A DNA stretch of 32,425 bases, taken from contig CAIZGN010000235.1 in the NCBI GenBank assembly GCA_903932505.1, positions 1 through 32,425 on the forward strand, read 5' to 3'. Below are positions 7,844 to 15,275 of the stretch, piece after piece. The notes beneath the pieces were generated by a model. It was not told where the DNA came from. It saw only the letters and a program-made list of their open reading frames with translations, and ran no database searches. This DNA comes from Candidatus Hydrogenedentota bacterium. Its GTDB lineage: Bacteria; Hydrogenedentota; Hydrogenedentia; Hydrogenedentales; CAIZGN01. The position numbers were made by a program, and so were the translations under genes. The stretch's first letter is position 1; the number at the start of each line of letters is the position of its first letter.

Positions 7844-8668
7844 ATGGGGTGGTTTGTAGCAACGCTCTTGTTGTCTTCCGTGTGTTTTTCTGCGGAGGAG
7901 GATACGGGCTTGACGCTGCACGGCGTGACCGATGAAGCCGAGGAGGCGCGTCCCTACTACTGGGGCATCGGCTTGGTCAACACCTACCCCGGGCTGGCCT
8001 CCGAAGACATCATCGACCGCGTGGTCGAGCCCGCGCTCAATGTGCTCGCGCCGGGCTTTGGCGGACTGGACACCTTCGGAGACTTGCGGGACGAGCATCT
8101 CTTCCTGCCACCGCAGATCACGCTCGGGAAGGTGTTCGGGAAACATTGGGCGGTGGGCGGACACCTCGGCTATTCCGAAGGCACTGTGCGCAACGACAAG
8201 GAACAGCGAAGTATTCTGTTCCTGCTTCCCTTTCATCTGGATCTTCAGGTCAAGCGTCTCGCGTGGTATGGCGGTGTGGACATCGACTATTACCCCTTCG
8301 GCAGACCCGAACTCCGCGAGTACCAAGGCCTCCTTGATCGCGTGAAGGAGGCCAAGTTCCGCGTCGGAGCCACCGGCTCGCTGACCTACTCCGGGTACAA
8401 CGCCAAGATACAGACCGGTCTCCTGCCTCTGGGGAGCCTCATTAAATTTGAGCTGCGCGACCGTTGGCGCCTCATGGGCCTGTGCCCCAACGTGGGCTTC
8501 GACCTGCCGCTCGGCCCGAGAGACATGCTTTCTGCCACGACCGGCTACACCCTGTTCAACAATCAAAAGCAGGACTTCGAAGGCTGGAACGTCACGGTAA
8601 ACTGGCGGCACTTCTTCTCCTCATTCGGGAAAAAGAAGAGCAAAACAGGCCCCTTGCCCACGCCATAG
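7844..8668 (+). CDS. Unrecognised exported protein, possibly a small outer-membrane beta-barrel
   Basis: A 274-residue protein I cannot place in a family. It begins with a short signal peptide (hydrophobic residues 3-13, likely cleavage after CFSA near 17). The mature part has many stretches of alternating polar and hydrophobic residues (AVGGHLGYSEG, LAWYGGVDIDYYPF, FRVGATGSLTYSGYN, LSATTGYTLF, NVTVNWRHFF), as in beta-barrel strands, and aromatic residues close the last strands. The final twelve or so residues are basic and proline-rich after the last strand, which is unusual for a barrel C-terminus. The ATG at 7844 has GGAAGG seven bases upstream, so a slightly longer frame was rejected. It follows the CooC-like gene by 63 bases on the same strand, but no functional link can be read from sequence. 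Confidence 0.7.
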   Translation: MGWFVATLLLSSVCFSAEEDTGLTLHGVTDEAEEARPYYWGIGLVNTYPGLASEDIIDRVVEPALNVLAPGFGGLDTFGDLRDEHLFLPPQITLGKVFGKHWAVGGHLGYSEGTVRNDKEQRSILFLLPFHLDLQVKRLAWYGGVDIDYYPFGRPELREYQGLLDRVKEAKFRVGATGSLTYSGYNAKIQTGLLPLGSLIKFELRDRWRLMGLCPNVGFDLPLGPRDMLSATTGYTLFNNQKQDFEGWNVTVNWRHFFSSFGKKKSKTGPLPTP

Positions 8669-8694
8669 CCGCAGCCTGTGGCTGATGCAATCCG

Positions 8695-10089
8695 TCAGTC
8701 CCCCCCGTTTTCCTTCGCCCCCACACCCCGATTCGACCACACCTTGATGCTGTGCTTGGCCAGTTTATCGCGAAAAGTGGACAGTTTCATGCCGATTGCC
8801 GCCGCAGCCTTGCTTTGATTGCCGCCCGCCATGTCCAGCGCATTGGCCAGGAGGGTCTTTTCGTTGGCCTCTATGACGCCCCGAAAGGAAGAGGGATCGC
8901 CCGAAGGAGCCTGTCCTTGACGTGCGCTTCTCCGGATTTCCGGCGGAACATCGTCCAAGACAACCGTCTGTCGGCCAGCCATGCCGACCAGAATCCGCCG
9001 CACCACATTCTGCAGTTCCCGCACGTTGCCCGGCCACGTGTAATCCTGAAAGCAGGCGATAACCTTCTCATCCAAGTCGAACACCTGCTTTCCGCCCCCG
9101 TAAATTTTAAGGAAGTGCTCCAGCAGGGGCGGTACATCATCGATTCTCTCGCGGAGGGGTGGTAGCCAGATCGGGAACACACTGACGCGGTAAAACAAGT
9201 CCTCGCGGAATTTACCCTCGGCGACGCGCTTGCGCAAGTCCACCTTCGAGGCCGCAATAAACCGCACATCCACTCGCAGCGACTTGATGCCACCAACGCG
9301 CTCGAATGGATAGCCTTCGATCACACGCAACAATTTCGACTGCACTTCCAGCGGGATGTCGTCGATTTCATCGAAGAAAATGGTGCCGCCGTCCGCAATT
9401 TCGAAACGCCCCGGCTTTCCGGTCAATGCGCCGGTAAATGAGCCCTTCTCATGGCCGAATAGCTCGCTCTCCATCAACTGGGGTGACAGCGCCACGCCGT
9501 GAATGGTGATGAAGGGCTGCGTGGCTCTTGAGCCGCCCCCGTGAATGGCATTGGCGACCCGCTCTTTCCCCGTGCCGGTCTCGCCGAATATCAGCACCGG
9601 AACCTCGGAGGTCTTCGCGAGTTCCATGGCCTCGAAAACGCTTTGCATGGCCGCGCTTTGCCCAACCAGACCGCCTTGCCCCGCCGCCATGGGAAGACCG
9701 GCCTCCAGACGGCTATTCGCCGCCTGCACGGCGTGGAGCTTGGCGATTTTCTTGAGCACGTCGATAAGGCGTCCGCTCTCGAAAGGCTTGGTCACATAGT
9801 CGAAAGCGCCCAGCTTCATGGCTTCCACCGCATTGTCCACGGTGGCATAGGCTGTGATCATCACGACTTCGATGCCGGGCCAGTTTTCCTTGATCCTCCG
9901 AAGAAAGGAGATTCCATCCATACCGGCCATCCGTAAATCGGTGACCACGACATCTACCGTCTCCACCTCCAGGAAATGCAGACCCTCATCGGCGCACGAG
10001 GCGATGAAGGTCTGATATCCCGCATCGACGAGGTCATCGCGAAGCGCGGTACACTTGATCTTTTCATCGTCCACCACAAGAACTTTCAC
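8695..10089 (-). CDS. NtrC-family sigma-54-dependent response regulator
   Basis: A 464-residue cytoplasmic activator with the classic three-part layout. The receiver domain (1-120) has the acidic pocket D7/D8, phospho-acceptor D51 in VVTDLRM and conserved K101. The AAA+ sigma-54-interaction domain (about 142-375) has Walker A GETGTGKE (169-176), the sigma-54-contacting loop GSFTGA (216-221), Walker B GTIFFDE (235-241) and arginine-finger region FREDLFYR (294-301). A Fis-type helix-turn-helix ends the protein (about 415-445, NQSKAAAAIGMKLSTFRDKL). Two departures are visible: the GAFTGA loop has Ser for Ala, and the usual NCAA before it reads IHGVA. The stretch RFIAASKVDL also lacks the usual ATNxDL asparagine. 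The start overlaps the kinase stop by four bases, so the pair is translationally coupled. Target promoters are unknown. Confidence 0.95.
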   Translation of the reverse strand: MKVLVVDDEKIKCTALRDDLVDAGYQTFIASCADEGLHFLEVETVDVVVTDLRMAGMDGISFLRRIKENWPGIEVVMITAYATVDNAVEAMKLGAFDYVTKPFESGRLIDVLKKIAKLHAVQAANSRLEAGLPMAAGQGGLVGQSAAMQSVFEAMELAKTSEVPVLIFGETGTGKERVANAIHGGGSRATQPFITIHGVALSPQLMESELFGHEKGSFTGALTGKPGRFEIADGGTIFFDEIDDIPLEVQSKLLRVIEGYPFERVGGIKSLRVDVRFIAASKVDLRKRVAEGKFREDLFYRVSVFPIWLPPLRERIDDVPPLLEHFLKIYGGGKQVFDLDEKVIACFQDYTWPGNVRELQNVVRRILVGMAGRQTVVLDDVPPEIRRSARQGQAPSGDPSSFRGVIEANEKTLLANALDMAGGNQSKAAAAIGMKLSTFRDKLAKHSIKVWSNRGVGAKENGGD

Positions 10090-11342
10090 AGCGCAGGTTC
10101 TCCGTAACGTTTTTCAGGCTTGGATCCGTGGCCCGCCACAGGGTGGTCCGAAAATTCTTCCACAGGAGGGGTGGGCAGGGACGGGGACAGGGGTGCCGTC
10201 GGCAGGAAAACCCGCACGGTAGCCCCGGCCTGCGGCGCGGAGTCTACGCGAATTCTGCCGCCATGCTCCTCGACAATGTGCTTCACAATCGCCAGGCCCA
10301 ATCCCGTTCCTTTTCCCGGGCCCTTCGTGGTAAAAAACGGCTCAAAAATACGGGGCAAATCTTGGGGCTGAATCCCCGCGCCGTTGTCAATCACATCGAT
10401 CTCCACCAGACTGGTCAGGCTGCTCTCCTCCGGGGCGAGGCGCGTCCGGAAAGTCAGGGTGCCACCGGCGGTTGTGGCGGCCATGGCGTTCGAGGCCAGA
10501 TTGAGAAAGGCCTCACTGAGATAGTAGCGATCCGCGAGCACAAGCGGCACGTCGCGCCCGAATTCCAGTCGGATGGAGAGGGCGTTTTGTCGCGCCGATG
10601 CCTTTACCAAAGGCACCATGTCCTCAATCACCGCGTGCACGTCCACTGGTGCGAGGTTGGGATCGCGACGGCGGGAATACGCCAAAATATGTTGCACCGC
10701 CGCCGCCATGCGCTCAAGCGCTTCCCGCATAAGATTGAGATACTCAATGTTCTGGCGCAGATTCGCAGGGTCACGCTCCAGTCGGGACAGACAGCTCACG
10801 ATGCCATCCAGGGGGTTATTGATTTCGTGTGCGATACCTGCTGCGAACTCACCCAAGGTGGCAAGCTTCCCGGCTTGTTCCGCGCGCCGCTCGGAATCCG
10901 CCAACCGGACACGGTCGCGCTCCAGAAGCGACATGATCGTACTCAGTTGCTCAAGGAGATTCCACACCGCGTCGGGCCGGGCGCGACGATAGACCTCACA
11001 GGACGCGCACTGTTGAAGTCGGACGCCAGAGGGAGCACCCTCCTCCCCTTGACGCGGTTCCTTGGTCAACAACCAACAGCGCAAGTCTGAATTCCCGTGG
11101 GCCGGGCAGTCCTTTCGCTCGCAATTCAAGGTCTGCCAGCAAGCCGCAAGGTACGGATTCTCTGGACGGGGAGACGAGGGTGGTCGCTTTTCTGCCTGAC
11201 GCAGGACTTTCGTCACGTTGCTGATGGCAACGCTTAAACGGCGAAAATCTTCATCGGCCTTCGCAATGCGCAGGTGTTGAAACACACACACCACGCATAG
11301 CGTTACGCCCGCTATCGAAAGGGCAATAATTGTGGGCAACAC
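10086..11342 (-). CDS. Sensor histidine kinase with cysteine-rich CW module
   Basis: A 418-residue kinase. A single N-terminal transmembrane segment (about 3-21) is followed by a short linker and a cysteine cluster: C68-W, C74, C79, C89-W, C112 and C115. This repeated CW pattern resembles the two-CW modules next to signalling proteins and is a plausible metal- or redox-binding sensor. A coiled helix (125-160) leads to HisKA with phospho-acceptor H172 in AHEINNPL. The ATPase domain shows N box NLASNAMAA (281-289), DNGAG (319-323), FEPFFTTK (333-340) and GKGTGLGLAI (343-352). With so short a periplasmic part, sensing is probably cytoplasmic. The start is GTG; no in-frame ATG precedes the kinase core. 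The final 40 residues are a low-complexity tail. Its stop overlaps the NtrC-type regulator's ATG by four bases. Confidence 0.93.
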   Translation of the reverse strand: MLPTIIALSIAGVTLCVVCVFQHLRIAKADEDFRRLSVAISNVTKVLRQAEKRPPSSPRPENPYLAACWQTLNCERKDCPAHGNSDLRCWLLTKEPRQGEEGAPSGVRLQQCASCEVYRRARPDAVWNLLEQLSTIMSLLERDRVRLADSERRAEQAGKLATLGEFAAGIAHEINNPLDGIVSCLSRLERDPANLRQNIEYLNLMREALERMAAAVQHILAYSRRRDPNLAPVDVHAVIEDMVPLVKASARQNALSIRLEFGRDVPLVLADRYYLSEAFLNLASNAMAATTAGGTLTFRTRLAPEESSLTSLVEIDVIDNGAGIQPQDLPRIFEPFFTTKGPGKGTGLGLAIVKHIVEEHGGRIRVDSAPQAGATVRVFLPTAPLSPSLPTPPVEEFSDHPVAGHGSKPEKRYGEPAL

Positions 11343-11423
11343 GCCTCAGGTATCCCTTCAAACAAATCCGGTGTCCCCCGAAAAACACAAGTCAGCAAAA
11401 ACCAATACTATCACTAAAAACCG

Positions 11424-11432
11424 ATTATAGCA
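11424..11432 (-). promoter_or_regulatory. Extended -10 promoter for the kinase/NtrC-type operon
   Basis: The minus strand reads TGCTATAAT, a perfect TATAAT with the TGn extension that can replace a good -35. No convincing -35 is seen 16-18 bases upstream. The start would fall near 11417, giving a 75-base leader before the GTG. Confidence 0.5.
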
Positions 11433-11524
11433 CACCGCCCCAAGACCATTATCTCGGTAGATGGCGGACTTGTGTCGACGCTCGCAGCAGCCGAATCGAG
11501 ACCATGTTTTTTGCATTTTTCTTG

Positions 11525-11554
11525 TTGACCCTGACCCCTATTACAGGCTATGAT
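11525..11554 (+). promoter_or_regulatory. Strong-looking sigma-70 promoter upstream of the sulfotransferase
   Basis: TTGACC (-35, five of six) and TATGAT (-10, five of six) are spaced by 18 bases. Transcription would begin near 11561, leaving a leader of about 165 bases that contains the inverted repeat described next. The 385-base gap between the kinase and sulfotransferase genes holds only this promoter, the divergent one and that repeat. Confidence 0.5.
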
Positions 11555-11587
11555 AAATACAAGAAGATTGGTGGGAAATAATTAAAT

Positions 11588-11637
11588 AGGGACGGATGTC
11601 GGTTATGGAAGCTAGGTTTGGCATCTGAACCGTCCCT
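11588..11637 (+). repeat. Bulged palindrome (REP-like or MITE-like hairpin) in the sulfotransferase leader
   Basis: Perfect 8-base arms AGGGACGG and CCGTCCCT enclose 34 bases. Inside the arms ATG pairs with CAT and further wobble pairs extend the stem, leaving a five-base bulge (CTGAA) on the right side. This bulged form resembles REP-type palindromes mobilised by IS200-like transposases. A copy count in the genome would be needed to confirm that. No run of T follows, so it is not a typical terminator. Confidence 0.45.
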
Positions 11638-11727
11638 CGCGCATGTGGTCGTTCAAGGACGGATCATCCACGCTGGCCGAGGCGGGGTTGTATGTGCCCG
11701 GATCTTGCAGGGGATGAGGAGAAGTCA

Positions 11728-12957
11728 ATGCGCCTCTTTATAGATAGTTACCTTCGTTTGTTTCGGGTGGTCTTCAAGACCTTCACTTCCACGGGTTCCA
11801 CGGTCGCACCCCTGACCCGCCGCCGCCTGGTTTTCCTCGCCTGGTTCATTCCTTTCCTCTTTTTCGGGCAGTTGCTCCACTGGATAGGGCTCATGCTCGA
11901 CCATGTCTTCTTCCCCGGATTCCGTAAGATTAAGGTGCGGGATCCTTTGTTTGTCGTGGGCATCCCCCGGAGTGGAACCACCTTCTTGCAGCGTCTGCTG
12001 ACTGCAGACACGAGCCGCTTTACCACGATGACCCTGGGGGAAATCACGGTGGCCCCCTCCATTACTGAGCGCGTGGTATGGCGTGCCCTCGGGCGCATTG
12101 ACGCCGCGATTGGCGGTTTCGGGCGGCGTGTGGCCAATCGCTTTGATAAACGCCTCTTCCAGGAAGTCAGCAAGATTCATCCCTTGAGCCTTTTCGAGCC
12201 TGACGAAGACGAATTGGTGATGTTGCCCACTTTCACAAGTCCTAATCTTGCCTGGATCTTCCCGGTGGAAGAGGAACTGTGGAAATACACCAATTTTGAC
12301 GAGGATACTCCCCCTGCGGAGCAACGCCAGCTTATCGAGTTCTACAAAGGATGTGTCCAGCGGCACTTGTATTTTCACGGCCCTGAAAAGCACTATTTCG
12401 CGAAAAACCCCAGTTTCAGTGTGAAACTCGAGGCCCTTAGAGCGGTATTTCCCGACATGAAAGTCATTTGCACGTCCCGAACCCCCTACGAAGCGGTACC
12501 CTCAACCATCAGTCTTGGTGCGTTTTATTGGAAAAGTTTTGGCAATGATGACGAAGGCCGCACCATGATTGACCCGATGACCCGGCTGGCTGGCTCTTAT
12601 TATCGCCACCCCATCAAGGTCTTGCCGCAATGGCCAGAAAATTCCCACGCGTTCATGCGCTATACGGAACTGGTGGAGCGTCCCATGGAGTCCGTGCTCC
12701 AGGTCATGGACCGCCTCGGCATCGAGTTGAGCGACGTGCACCGGGCGCATCTGTCCAAGCGGCAGGAAAAGGCGCGCGGATGGAAAAGCACGCACCATTA
12801 TTCAATGGGCAGTCTGGGAATTGATGAGAACTTCATCCGGGACAACTTCCGCGATGTCCTCGAGTATTTCGATTACCCCATCCATGAAGAGGAAACGGGT
12901 GCCAAACTGCACCCAAGCCCGAAGTCCGGCAATGCAAAGGAACCCACTGTCGCCTGA
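11728..12957 (+). CDS. PAPS-dependent sulfotransferase family protein
   Basis: A 409-residue protein of the broad bacterial sulfotransferase group. The 5'-phosphosulfate loop GIPRSGTTFLQRLL lies at about residues 78-91. The 3'-phosphate site is CTSRTPYEAVPST (248-260), with R251 and S259 in the expected places. A strongly hydrophobic stretch (34-60) before the catalytic domain suggests membrane association, so the acceptor may be a lipid or lipid-linked glycan; this is inference. The family moves sulfate from PAPS to a hydroxyl or amine. ATG 11728 was chosen over an upstream frame extension because GAGGAG sits about seven bases before it. It converges with the phosphopantetheinyl transferase, with only 11 bases between stops. 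No PAPS-making genes are nearby. Confidence 0.85.
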   Translation: MRLFIDSYLRLFRVVFKTFTSTGSTVAPLTRRRLVFLAWFIPFLFFGQLLHWIGLMLDHVFFPGFRKIKVRDPLFVVGIPRSGTTFLQRLLTADTSRFTTMTLGEITVAPSITERVVWRALGRIDAAIGGFGRRVANRFDKRLFQEVSKIHPLSLFEPDEDELVMLPTFTSPNLAWIFPVEEELWKYTNFDEDTPPAEQRQLIEFYKGCVQRHLYFHGPEKHYFAKNPSFSVKLEALRAVFPDMKVICTSRTPYEAVPSTISLGAFYWKSFGNDDEGRTMIDPMTRLAGSYYRHPIKVLPQWPENSHAFMRYTELVERPMESVLQVMDRLGIELSDVHRAHLSKRQEKARGWKSTHHYSMGSLGIDENFIRDNFRDVLEYFDYPIHEEETGAKLHPSPKSGNAKEPTVA

Positions 12958-12968
12958 GGACGCACAAG

Positions 12969-13727
12969 CTATCCCGAATGTGGATGCCAAGTGAATTCCC
13001 GCCAAGAAAGATCGGTTCGGCGCACTGCGCAAATAGCGTCGTAGTCTGTCCCCGCCGGAATGGCCCGTAGTTGCCAGGCTGCCGCTTCTTCCGGTTGGTC
13101 ATGCACAGCGATCAGGGCGGGAGATTTTCGCGGATCAGGTTCCACCTCAAACGACCCGAGATGCCCCGCCAATCCTTGGCTGCCCGCCTTGAGATAGGCC
13201 TCCTTGCTGGTCCAGCACCGGAAGAATCCCGCTGCTTGCAGCGATTCAGGAAGTCCGCGAATGGCCTCGTATTCCCCCGTTGTAAAGAAGCGACGTGCGA
13301 TGCCATCCCGCGCTGCCACATCGGCGTTCTGCTCGATATCAACACCAATTGGACAGTCGCGAACCAGTCCGCAAAGAAGCCGCCCCCCTGAATGCGAGAG
13401 GTTGAACTGTAAGTCATCCTGGGCAAGATAGGGCCGCCCGCGCTCCGTATGCAGCAAGCTCACCCGCGCGGATGGACACCCCAAGTATGAGGCCAGCAGC
13501 GCGCGCAACCAAAGGCGACCAAAGGCAAAGTCTTGGCGCTTGCGGTCAATGCGAAAACGCGCGTACCGCTCGCGCTCCTCCTCCGAGAGCCACCCCAGCG
13601 GCCACGGAATCTCTTCGGCATCGTCGGGATACCGGGCATGCCAGACATGCACCGTGCCGACGGACAACGGTTCGTGGATATCAAGAGAGGTTTTGTGCTG
13701 GAATTCGGTCATGCTTAGGACTGCCAT
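12969..13727 (-). CDS. Sfp-type 4'-phosphopantetheinyl transferase
   Basis: A 252-residue enzyme that moves phosphopantetheine from CoA to a serine of a carrier protein. It has the two-domain Sfp layout. Motifs: FGRLWLRALLASYLG, the CoA-binding QFNLSHSGGRLL, the metal-binding PIGVDIEQ, and the second-half RCWTSKEAYLKAGSQGL (WxxKEAxxK). Sfp-size enzymes usually serve polyketide or peptide synthetases, sometimes the fatty-acid carrier protein as well. No carrier-protein or synthase gene is in the window. The start is uncertain: ATG 13727 is used, but ATG 13712 is equally possible because neither has a clear ribosome-binding site; the longer frame (to 13856) would overlap the divergent ligase gene. 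It diverges from that ligase across about 110 bases. Confidence 0.9.
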   Translation of the reverse strand: MAVLSMTEFQHKTSLDIHEPLSVGTVHVWHARYPDDAEEIPWPLGWLSEEERERYARFRIDRKRQDFAFGRLWLRALLASYLGCPSARVSLLHTERGRPYLAQDDLQFNLSHSGGRLLCGLVRDCPIGVDIEQNADVAARDGIARRFFTTGEYEAIRGLPESLQAAGFFRCWTSKEAYLKAGSQGLAGHLGSFEVEPDPRKSPALIAVHDQPEEAAAWQLRAIPAGTDYDAICAVRRTDLSWREFTWHPHSG

Positions 13728-13838
13728 TTTCCGCGAGCCACACCCACAGTATGCGCTCGCTGGAATTTCTCTGCGTAGCATGCCACAATCCAAGCCTGAC
13801 ACGCACCCTCGGAACTTGGCAACTATGGAATAGGCTTG

Positions 13839-15275
13839 ATGGACTGTCCGATACACGAAACCGCACAGCGCTTCCCCGATGCGATTGCTGTCACCAGCCC
13901 GGAGGGTTCATGGACCTGGCGGGAGTACGATGCGCAGGTGACGTCGAGCCGCATGGCCTTGTCGGCTTCGGGTGTGCTTCCCGGCGACCAGGTGGCCTTC
14001 CATCCAGCGCCCACCCTCGCCACTTGCGTCCTTCTGCCCGCGCTGTTCCGATGCGGGGCTGTGGCCATGCCGATCAATCCGCTTTTTCCTGCGTCCTACA
14101 CCGCGCCGCTGCTTCAGCAGGCGCGATGTTCGGTGTGGCTCGACACGGATGGAGAAGAGCCCCCGCCCCTGCCGTGTGGGACACGGCACATACGTCTGGA
14201 TATGGCCTGCACTCCGGCAGAAGAACCCGGAAAGCTCTTGGATGGGCAGAAGTCGGATCGCCCGGTTACCATCGTGTTTACCTCAGGCAGTCGGGGCATG
14301 CCAAGAGCGGCCCTTCACAGCATGCGCAACCATCGGGCCAACGCCGTGCATTCCAACCGGAACATTCCCATGGTGCCGGGCGACCGCTGGCTGCTCTCTC
14401 TGCCGCTCTTTCATGTTTCAGGCTTGGGCGTTTTGTTCCGCTGCTGGGAATCGGGCGCGGCCATTGCCCTGCCCGCACCGGGGGAATCACTATCCCAAAG
14501 TATCGAACGCGCGCAGGTCACTCACCTCTCACTGGTACCGCTCCAGTTGCACCGTCTCCTGCAGGAAGCAGAGGTCGTGTACTCACTCGGCCGATTGAAG
14601 GCGATTCTGCTCGGTGGCGCGGCGGCACCGGAGGCTCTCGTTCGTCAGGCGCATGCGATGGGACTCCCTGTCTGCCCGACCTACGGGCTGACGGAAACCG
14701 CGTCTCAAGCTACGACGGTGCCTCCCGGTGCCTCCCTTGAGGAATGCCTGAGCTCGGGGCGACCCTTGGTGCCGGACATGGTGCGTATCGCGGAGAACGG
14801 GGCGATCGAAGTGGGCGGGCCGACTCGTTTTTTGGGTTATGTCGGGCCGGACGGACTGGATACGCCATTTCGTGACGGATACTTCGTCACCGGCGACCGT
14901 GGGCATTTCGATGCGCGGGGTTGCCTTCATGTGGAGGGTCGTATGGATTGCATGTTCGTGGTGGGGGGGGAGAATGTGCAACCGGAGCGCATTGAGGCCC
15001 AGCTCATGACCCTCGACGGCATGGAACAGGCCGTGGTGGTACCGGTGCCTGATGTAGAATATGGCGCAGTCCCCGTGGCGATAGTCCGAAGCAATGGCCC
15101 CTTGGACGAAGAGCTATGGCGTGCTGCGCTTGCGGTGTCGCTTCCGAAATACATGATTCCGCACCGGTTTCTATCCTGGCCAAAACAATTCGCCGACAAC
15201 CTCAAGCCCCCCCGTCTGGCCCTGGCCGAATACGCCCGAAAGCAATGGGCCGAGGCCGGTACGGGTTCTATTTGA
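13839..15275 (+). CDS. MenE-like acyl-CoA synthetase / AMP-dependent ligase
   Basis: A 478-residue member of the adenylate-forming superfamily, short like MenE (o-succinylbenzoate-CoA ligase). Motifs: phosphate loop VFTSGSRGMPRA (147-158, with Arg where the family has Lys), LPLFHVSGLG (188-197), YGLTETASQAT (282-292), TGDRG (351-355), hinge and ribose-binding GRMDCMFVVGGENVQPERIE (367-386), and a C-terminal DNLKPPR giving a candidate catalytic lysine K456. The ATG (a TTG lies one codon earlier) follows GGAATAGG. It diverges from the phosphopantetheinyl transferase, which may mean that it loads an acyl group onto CoA or a carrier protein. No other menaquinone gene is present, so MenE itself is not established. 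The 3' end overlaps the opposing glycosyltransferase end by eight bases. Confidence 0.85.
   Translation: MDCPIHETAQRFPDAIAVTSPEGSWTWREYDAQVTSSRMALSASGVLPGDQVAFHPAPTLATCVLLPALFRCGAVAMPINPLFPASYTAPLLQQARCSVWLDTDGEEPPPLPCGTRHIRLDMACTPAEEPGKLLDGQKSDRPVTIVFTSGSRGMPRAALHSMRNHRANAVHSNRNIPMVPGDRWLLSLPLFHVSGLGVLFRCWESGAAIALPAPGESLSQSIERAQVTHLSLVPLQLHRLLQEAEVVYSLGRLKAILLGGAAAPEALVRQAHAMGLPVCPTYGLTETASQATTVPPGASLEECLSSGRPLVPDMVRIAENGAIEVGGPTRFLGYVGPDGLDTPFRDGYFVTGDRGHFDARGCLHVEGRMDCMFVVGGENVQPERIEAQLMTLDGMEQAVVVPVPDVEYGAVPVAIVRSNGPLDEELWRAALAVSLPKYMIPHRFLSWPKQFADNLKPPRLALAEYARKQWAEAGTGSI

Noticed and set aside
8649-8690. Small hairpin (AGCCGCA...TGTGGCT) after the exported-protein gene
   Set aside because: A short stem with a wobble pair and no T-run; too weak to call a terminator.
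11330-11581. An 83-codon plus-strand frame in the kinase-sulfotransferase gap
   Set aside because: No family similarity, no ribosome-binding site, and it runs through both promoters.
13472-14740. Long plus-strand frame opposite the phosphopantetheinyl transferase and overlapping the ligase
   Set aside because: Composition is shadow-like and it overlaps two well-supported genes in other frames.
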